Below the pieces are notes generated by a model. That model saw nothing but the letters and a program-made list of their open reading frames with translations. It had not been told where the DNA came from and searched no databases. Shown here piece by piece: positions 57,003 through 64,000 of a DNA stretch of 64,000 nucleotides. The stretch covers positions 62,001 to 126,000 of the forward strand of contig CAJZBQ010000064.1 of the NCBI GenBank assembly GCA_914767885.1, read 5' to 3'. Position 1 is the stretch's first letter. Every line of letters begins with the position of its first letter. Made by a program: the position numbers and the translations under genes. The stretch is from Blepharisma stoltei. Lineage: Eukaryota; Ciliophora; Heterotrichea; Heterotrichida; Blepharismidae.

Positions 57003-57444
57003 TAAGCAAGTGCAAATTTTAAAACATTATTATTTATGAGTCACAGCTTAGCATTAGTCCGAAATGAGCTAGTAATGGACTCTTGTCCTTTAGATAAAGG
57101 ATTATGTGGAAGTGCGCTATCTATACAAAAAATCTAGGAAAATACCTTTGGAATATATAAATAAACTTAGCCAGGTATGATTGAGCTTAAAAGGCAAGTT
57201 TTCGGAAAATATTTTGAGGTGCATGCGCTGCTTTTAAGATCAGCTCAGGATTGAGACTAATTAAGCATTCAAAATGCTGCCTTGTTGGGCAGAATCATAA
57301 GAGAACTACAAATAAAGATGCTAAACTTTAACATGCAATTATGTTGCAAAAATTTTAAACAAATTTTCAAATTATTACGATTAGAGGAAACCCTTATAAA
57401 GATTGCTTAAACCAAAAAACTAAATAAAACTAAATTTTTTCTTA

Positions 57445-57805
57445 GCTCCCTCCCCCGTGAGCGAACAAAACCATTAGAAAGATCCCTATTTTTTGCCCAA
57501 AAACCACCCTCCGTCAGCGAACAAAAAATTTTTTTAATATTTATATGAAAAAAAAAATTGATATGAGTGATAACTAGTATCATGAAATTTCGAGCCAATT
57601 CTGTTTAATTTTAAACAAATTGTTTTTAAAATATAAATTTTACAAATTAAATTAACATTTGCTTTTCCCATTTTCGAGAGGTGGGGATTTTTTTAAATTG
57701 AAAAAAAATTTTCTTTAAAATTTATATATAAATTTTACAGAAGAAATTAACCCATCTCCGTAAGCGAACAAAGTTTTTTTGTTCGCTCACGGAGGGGGAG
57801 ATAAG
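57445..57805. mobile_element. MITE, slightly degenerate ends
   Basis: CTCCCTCCCCCGTGAGCGAA on the left, GTTCGCTCACGGAGGGGGAG on the right. The inner motif at about 57508 is mutated (CCGTCAGCGAAC). It lies about 60 bp upstream of the cysteine-rich pseudogene. Confidence 0.8.
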
Positions 57806-58151
57806 TATTAAATAGTTGCATATGTTCATTTTTTAACTTTATATAAAAAACCTAATAGAAATAAATGGTGGTGCCAGTGTTTATTCTTATCCTGATGTTT
57901 GGAGCTTCTGCAATGCAAAACAACATCATTGAGCACGAGGAAAGTTCTGATGGTGACTTTATTGCTCCTATTACAGATCCTGAGATTCTTAACCAGCTTT
58001 TCCAAAACAATGATAGCCAAGGATCTAGCCAAGAAATAAAGCCAAATGCTACAGAAAAAGAAAGAAGACTAGACTCACCAACCTGCACAAGTGATCAAGC
58101 TAATTGCCAGACTGTGCATCTGCAACACTTTGCGGAACTTGCAAAACAGCT

Positions 58152-58526
58152 AGCTATAAACTATATTACCTTGAATAAGCCCTATATGTGCTAATCAATT
58201 TTTTTATACGGAAAGCCATTTTACTCTCTGGCAGTGCACTATTTTATTTCTTCATAATGGCTCTTGCTGAAGAATATATAGGATGCTGATTTAAATAACC
58301 AGTAAAATGTTTTCAATTATATAATTGTATAGATTACGCTCTGATAGCGAGATCTATAGAAATCAATTAATAAGTTCTGTAGATTACAATCTTATATAAC
58401 TGGAAAGCTAATTTGAAATAAAGGATTGCAAATATTAGCTATATTTATGGACCGCTAACTTTAAAAACTGTTCCAATTGATTTATTTTTTTAAAATTTAA
58501 CAGGGCTATTTAATGTGCATGCTCAT
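58152..58526. other. candidate 375-bp IES in cysteine-rich copy 4
   Basis: TA at 58151-58152 and 58526-58527. Deletion keeps the frame and gives KTAIPDISGGC, against TTSQYIPDTNGGC in copy 1. AT-rich with no clear terminal repeats. Confidence 0.6.
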
Positions 58527-58652
58527 ATTCCTGACATTAGTGGCGGATGCATCCAAACTCATGTGAAAAATTGTGCTATTGTTTCTTCCTATGATTCATG
58601 TAGTGTTTGCAAAGCAGGCTATTATCAAGGCTGTACATCATGCGATGACTTA

Positions 58653-58915
58653 TCCCCTCTATGTTGCCGAACAAAATATTGTAAAAAAACTTTCCTGTGA
58701 GAACAAAAATACGAAAAATAATTTGGTATGATAATTAGTATGATGAATATCTCACTAATTCTGCTGATCTTAAAATAAATTTTAAATAATACATTAATTT
58801 TTGCTTCCAATTTTCGCAAATATTTAAATTCCTAAAAAAACATTATTATAATTTAAATTTAAAAAAATTAACAAGAGCTAACAAAATGTTTTTGGTCGCT
58901 CAGAGATATGGGAGC
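58653..58915. mobile_element. degenerate MITE inside cysteine-rich copy 4
   Basis: It lies between TA 58651-58652 and TA 58916-58917. The left TCCCCTC...GCCGAACAAAATATTG and right GGTCGCTCAGAGATATGGGA ends are worn versions of the family motif, and the core is shared. Deleting 265 bp gives CDDLIPGCNDC and corrects the frame. Confidence 0.7.
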
Positions 58916-60308
58916 TAATTCCAGGTTGTAATGATTGCACTGATGATGGACAATGCATAACTTGCGGTTCAGGATATCACCTAGATGATTCGACTGCAAC
59001 TTGCGTGGCTTGCAGCAATCCTCTTTGCGATTCTTGCCCAGGTGATACTTGCAGCAAATGCAAGCCAGGGTATCTCTTATACATGGGAGATTGTACACAA
59101 TGCTCCAGTCCTATACCAAATTGCCAAGAATGCTGAGACAGCACCTTATGCACCAAATGTAAGACAGGGTATATTCTAAATGAAAATGACCAATGCACCG
59201 AATCATCAATACTAAATTGCCGTCGACTTAATTCTGGTGCAATGCAATGTACAATTTGTGCGAGCGGGTATTACCTTAGTGGTAGCTCGTGTACTTAAAT
59301 TCCATGCGCAAGCAATCAATACTGGGATGATTACAACAAGCAATGCAAGGATTGCAGCTTAATTACTTCATATTGCATCGGTTGCTCCATAGATGGAAAA
59401 TGCACTTTATGCTCAAGTGGTTATGCAATTAGTAGTGCTGGCTCATGCCTCGCTTCAACTCTTTCTCATTGCGCACTGGTTGATTATTCAGATCCAAGTA
59501 ATTGCTTGGGATGCCTCACTGGATATATCAATGGCGGAGCAGGAGGGTGCATACAGTCTCCACTAATGTATTGCAACAAGGTCTCTGATGCTTATACTTG
59601 CACAGCCTGTTCTACTGGAGCAGCTAACGGCTGTGGCTCATGAACGCACTTAATACAATCCCTAATTGTGTTTGTGCTGCTCATGGCGGCTCATTTTGCA
59701 TCAAATGCAATGATGACTCTATTCTTAATGCAGGCTCATGCACTAAAGGTATTTTTCTATTTAGTTTGTCCTTCTAATTGTGCGGATTGCACTTCGAGAA
59801 ACGTATGCACTCAATGCAATTCAGGATATTTCCTATATTACGAGAGTGCGACTAAAATAAGCTGTGTTTGTAAGATTTATTTAGCATGTGCCGATTCGTG
59901 CAATTTGTGCACTAATAGCCCTATTTGCTTCAAGTGTGCTGACTTAATAGTCCAAGATGCAGAGTGGATAAAGTAGGGTTTCAAATAGGCTTTGAAGATC
60001 CATATATCGTTATTGATTTTGCTAACCCACTTTCGAAAACGGTAGTTTTTAAGTCTTTTACAGCTAAGAAAGATCAAGTTACTATTCCTACAGCAGGTTG
60101 GAGTATCAAATCATCGACAGTAAACCAAATCAAGGTTCAGACTGATTTGGATGAAAGTAAGTTTCCAATTGATATTGTGTTTACCTTTAAAGAGAATGAC
60201 TCTTAGAAGTTAACTAGAGAATATGTTTTCTTTGGTCTTTCTTAAATTTTTTGTAAATTTTTTATCATTTTGACTTTGATTGTGCAAAAAACATAGCTAT
60301 ACTTTTTT

Positions 60309-60622
60309 ATGATTACCAGATTCTTGCCCAAGTGGTGGTTGCGAAAATGCAAGACAGGCTATTTTGTAGAAGGTTACAGTTGCACAAAATGTTCCACTTA
60401 TAATACAGGTTGCGAAGAATGCTCAAATTATAGCAAATGCACCAAATGTCAGACAGGGTATATTCTAAATGAAAATAGCAAATGCACCGAATCATCAATA
60501 CTAAATTGCCATCAACTTAATTCTGGTACAATGCAATGTACAGCTTGTGCGAGCGGGTATTACCTTAGTGGTAGCTTGTGTATCCAAATTTTATGCGCAA
60601 GCAATAAATACTGGGATGATTC
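60309..60622 (+). pseudogene. partial second copy of the cysteine-rich repeats
   Basis: KCKTGYFVEGYSCTKC and CTKCQTGYILNENSKC repeat the 59.1-59.33 kb part of copy 4 with small differences, then stop abruptly where retrotransposon sequence begins. No start codon or signal peptide. Confidence 0.65.
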
Positions 60623-61890
60623 CAGAGTATGCTTCTATCACTGTGAGATTTGCTATTGATGTCCCTACAATTTTTCCTTTCATAAACAGTTTTGTTTCTC
60701 CTGTAACTAGCCTCTTTTTAAACAGTATTCCTACCCCAGAACTTCTTTCTGACCCTGGATTGTGTAGTCAACTATATCCGTCTATCGATGGTAGTAAATC
60801 TGCTTCAGAGCAGTGAGTTTCGCTGACGCCTAGTATTTCTGCATTTGTGTCCTCTAAAAACTGCTTTATTTGTTGTTTCTTCTGCTTGATTTCATACGCA
60901 TTGACATGAGCGATCGTTGTCACCTTATTTTCCGCTCTTCTGGCTCACTTCGTCGCCTGAGCATCCATCCCTGACTCAATCGGTGTTCTTTTTCTAGGCC
61001 CATGAGTGTCCTCCTTTACCTGTATTTCCTGATTTTCCTTTTTCTTCTCTTCAAAGCTTATCAGGTCAGCATATGTAGAGTTATTATGCTTATCCTCTTC
61101 TAATTTCATTCTAAGGGCTAAAGTATCCGCAGCAGTTGCCACGCGCTTTTTCTTTTCTTCCTCCTTCTTCTTCCTCCTGATACAATCAATTCTTATCCTT
61201 TCTTGCCTCCTTTGTTCTATCTTCATGTGCCCTTCGCTGTTATGGCCAATTTGTCCGCATGTCTCACAGTATAGTGATGCTGCATGGTTAAGGTAGATTC
61301 TCTTCCCCCTTATGATGATCTCTTCTGGCAAATCGATTGCATCTTCCAACCTCCGGAATTCTCCGTAGATCTTGCATTTGGATTCTGGGCTAAAGTGAAC
61401 TGCATATCAAGTGTTCATATTCCTTATGGTGTTATCGACAATAATCTCCACAATTTTGCATTTGCTACTCAATGCTTCTGTTACAGCTTCTATACCTACT
61501 TCCGCTGGTAAAGTCACCTGTATTAGATATTTGGCATAATTGATTTCCCCTTCTCTTCCAACTGGCCCAACCAGTACATTTACATTTTGGTTTCCTTGCT
61601 GGATCACTATCCTTCCGTACTCCAGCAGCTGTTTCCTCATCTTCTCATTAGTGAAGACCGCAATTACATCACCTGATGGAAGCTGCCTGCATTTCATCAC
61701 GTCTCCTGGTCTTGTACTCATCTCTAATGCTACTATGAACGCTATATAAAGCTCTCTTTTCTCGTCACGATCCTCCTTGGTCTTGTATTTGGATAGATAT
61801 ATCTTAAGTGAATTCTCGAGAAAGAGTGATTCGTTAATTTCTGGCAACATTTGGTTCGGAGATGCAAATCCATAAAACGTCCCGTGTTCG
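60623..61890 (-). mobile_element. non-LTR (LINE-type) retrotransposon, 3'-truncated
   Basis: The minus-strand frame runs from ATG at 61848-61850 to the junction at about 60622 without a TAA or TAG stop (TGA read as Trp at 61407 and 60945). Order: an ORF1-like RNA-binding region of about 150 residues (KCRQLPSGDVIAVFTNEKMR, LVGPVGREGEINY), a zinc knuckle (CETCGQIGHNSEGH, a CX2CX4HX4H form), a Lys/Glu-rich linker, then the start of an AP-type endonuclease (KQFLEDTNAEILGVSETHCS with the catalytic Glu in ETH; RSSGVGILFKKRL). The rest of the endonuclease and the reverse transcriptase are missing, cut at the cysteine-rich fragment. Confidence 0.8.
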
Positions 61891-61903
61891 CTTAGTGATT
61901 CTT

Positions 61904-63940
61904 GCTTAATTTCATTGATTTTTAACTTTTTTCAACTAAAATTTTGATTATGGCTTGTTTGGTTTGAGAGTTTGCTTCTAAAAGAAGCGGCTGAATATCA
62001 TGAGAAAGCTCAGATGATTTTGAATGCTTAATAATGTGAGCCTTGCAAATAAGGGTGCGTGGAGAAGTGCACTTACAAAACCTTGGCTTTTTGAGTGCAT
62101 TTCGGATAAAAACACATATGATTTTCCATATATATTTTAAAGATTTAAATTTTGATTTATTATTTTACTTTAAAAGATTATTTTAAATCTTTACCAATTT
62201 TTAGCTAACTCAAATCTATAACCTTTTTATTAAAAATCTTTCTATAAAAAAGAAATTTCATAATAAACATTTTTGGAGCAATTAAAAATAAGCAGCTCAA
62301 TTGATAAAAATATCTCAATTTAAATTTACTTCTTTAGAATTAGCTAGTTCAGTAATGTAAATTTAAATATATTTCATATATAGAGATAATAAAATTAGCG
62401 CTCTGCTAAATTTTCTTTACTTTCTACATCATTTGGAACAAAATTAGTTTCGCACAAAACCTCTTGCCTAACTTTATTGATCTCCTTGGCGCTAACTTTT
62501 TTTCCAAAAGAAAATCTAACTAGCAGGCTGATATCGAATTGTTTTCCAGCATCAAGTAAGCTGGGATAATATTTACAGTTCATATATATTCCAGCGACAA
62601 CCATTGATGACCACCCAAGGAATTGCAGCGCAAATCACAGTTTTGCTAGTTTATTAGGGTAAATCCAATATAAAGACGAAATAATAGCACTTCATATCAA
62701 TGCAGAGTACGAAATATTTGTCCATAAATTGCACCTATGGTAGTTATAAAATTTTTTCTTCCGTAAAATCAGGAAAAACAAGATAAAGGATATAATGTAA
62801 ATAAACCCATATAAAGACTGATTAAAGGGTTTTAGGATTTTACTTAAGATGACAATAATAACCTGAAGCATTGCTTTTGAAATCAGGTAAAGAGGAGAAG
62901 CTCTTATATTTATATGGTCATTCGAGTGGTTTCAATAGGGCTTCAAGAAAATTGCAAGTGGCAAGTAAATAATTAAAATAGAAATTGAGAGTGCGCCAAT
63001 GTATAAATGACTATCTTTTCAGCAAAACACTGAGCAGTCTCATCTCACAAAACTATTTGAAAGTTCATTACCAATCGCTTGATCACACTGAACTACGCTT
63101 ATTAAAAATGACACAATCGGCAGAAAACAAATATTACCAAGGATTAAGACCAGTATTTGAGCAAAATCTCCTAAAAAATAAAAAATAAAGAACGAATATT
63201 TCGCATCAACCGCTAAAAGAATGTTGAAGCTGATATAAATTCATGTCCCTGCAGCACCTAAAATTATATATGTAAAGTACCAAAATTTATTTCTTTCTAT
63301 CATTCAATCTAAGTTCAAGGCAATATATCCAGCAAGTAAGCTGGAATATTCATCATATTCCTTTATATCAGGACTCATAGCTAAAAACTGTAAAAAGTTT
63401 ATAAAAATGATCAAGTGTTCGAGATAGTCTTCAAATTTTGCTTGGGCTTTAACACTTACTCCCTCCGTGAGTGAACAAAAAAATTTTGTTCACTCACGGA
63501 GGGGGTTAAATTTTTTTTTTTTTTATATAATTTTATAGGAAAATTTTTTTTTCGAAATTTTTAAAAAAATCCTAATTTGCAAAAATTGGGAAGCAGATAT
63601 TAATTTAATTTATAAAAATTTATGTTTTTAAAACTCAATTTGTTTTGTTCACTCACAGGGGGGGAGTTAGATTATTAATTCTAATATGCTTTCAGCTTTT
63701 CCATGCAAAATTGGTTGCCGTAGCTGCGACAATAAGTACAAAAAAACAAAAGCCATAAAGAATAGCTGCACCTTTAGTCGAGTATTCAATTAATTTTTCA
63801 TCAAAAGGACATTCACCTTCCATAATCATATCAGACGGATAAGTAGTAGTCATATTATCATTTCATATTATTGTTTCATAAAAAGAAAAGAGCTGGGTGC
63901 TGCCTCAATCATATTTTCCGACAAGATAGTCGTCCAATGA
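61904..63940 (-). pseudogene. second copy of the B-box start and receptor membrane half
   Basis: Collinear with 16013-16245 plus 16960-18680 at high identity: the B-box segment (62136 downward) and the receptor C-terminus (stop near 62395, tail NDVESKENLAER). It lacks the 715-bp insert and the 149-bp IES of the first copy, carries a MITE at 63459, and ends at about 63940 in GTCCAATGAGTTAATTAATT. The ectodomain is absent, so this is a partial duplicate. Confidence 0.82.
63459..63666. mobile_element. short MITE with paralogous empty site
   Basis: 208 bp flanked by TTA on both sides (63456-63458, 63667-63669). The first copy reads TTTTAACACTTAGATTAACA across the empty site at about 18400. Ends CTCCCTCCGTGAGTGAAC and GTTCACTCACAGGGGGGGAG. 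The right inner motif block is deleted, which explains the smaller size. Confidence 0.92.
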
Positions 63941-64000
63941 GTTAATTAATTAATTTTAAGTATAACGCTTTACGTCCACTACGGGGTAGACTATCCCAGG
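63941..64000. other. window end, unrelated sequence
   Basis: The duplication stops at about 63940. The last 40 bases are GC-richer, like the other inserted blocks, and are cut by the window. Confidence 0.4.

Larger units (their letters stand above)
57865..60206 (+). pseudogene. cysteine-rich repeat gene, copy 4, decayed
   Basis: Opposite orientation to the array. Start, signal peptide (VPVFILILMFGASA), repeats and C-terminal domain (ending FTFKENDS) are all recognisable. Defects: a missing base near 58111; a 375-bp insert (58151-58525); a 265-bp MITE-like insert (58653-58917); a TAA at about 59297; and a deletion of about 10 bp near 59960 that breaks the strand after IVQD. The inserts look removable, the other lesions are not. 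The 16-nt intron is still present at 59749-59764. The cysteine repeats are related to but distinct from the array copies (IPNCQECWDSTLC). Confidence 0.75.

Noticed and set aside
8620-57805. CRISPR-like array from the repeated CTCCGTGAGCGAAC motif
   Set aside because: Copies are in inverted pairs at element ends with widely variable spacing; this is a MITE family in a eukaryote.
60547-60816. Plus-strand frame as a gene
   Set aside because: It is the antisense of the retrotransposon endonuclease region, where the minus-strand frame has clear domain motifs.
1-64000. Reading the window with the standard genetic code
   Set aside because: It cuts WD40, RCC1, receptor, TPR, SUN-neighbour and transposase genes at TGA codons that stand at conserved Trp positions; TAA and TAG do not behave this way.

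Overview
The window reads as germline (micronuclear-type) DNA of a heterotrich ciliate close to Blepharisma. Four things support this. TGA must be read as Trp throughout: in-frame TGA falls at conserved Trp positions in WD40, RCC1, receptor and transposase genes, while TAA and TAG end genes. Introns are only 15-16 nt (1716-1730; the cysteine-rich genes at 27766-27781, 37053-37068 and 41988-42003). The DNA is very AT-rich. Many genes are broken by inserts of 74 to about 850 bp that sit between short direct repeats (TA, or TNA for one family), and removing each insert restores the reading frame exactly. These are internal eliminated sequences (IESs). The genus assignment is inference from these traits.

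Layout. 0-16 kb is the gene-dense part: a coiled-coil gene, a large RCC1-repeat gene with a tiny intron and two IESs, a CD2BP2/LIN1-like GYF-domain gene, a PYROXD2-like oxidoreductase, a RING/B-box protein, a pentapeptide+WD40 gene holding a MITE, a small coiled-coil gene and a B-box/TPR gene. 17.2-21.0 kb is a large receptor (ligand-binding ectodomain plus about ten membrane segments) cut by three IESs. 21-24.5 kb is gene-poor. 24.5-45.7 kb is a decayed tandem array: three intact secreted cysteine-rich genes on the minus strand, alternating with decayed plus-strand copies of a RAP-domain gene whose fuller copy ends the array at 44.0-45.7 kb. 46.1-50.8 kb has NUDCD2-like, SUN-domain and FAM135-like genes. 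51-57.8 kb is a nest of MITEs around a 1.84-kb pogo/Tigger-type element that could be their autonomous partner. 57.9-60.6 kb is a fourth, decayed cysteine-rich copy on the plus strand. 60.6-61.9 kb is a 3'-truncated non-LTR retrotransposon. 61.9-63.94 kb is a second, broken copy of the B-box start and the membrane half of the receptor.

The main result is structural. Paralogous empty sites (17.81, 34.65 and 63.46 kb) and frame restoration (826, 3181, 4683, 11306, 19259, 19721, 37545, 49531, 58651) give base-level insert boundaries. One MITE family, its proposed autonomous parent and a group of hairpin-forming inserts account for most of them. For the genes to be expressed, the inserts must be removed, as happens when a ciliate somatic nucleus develops.
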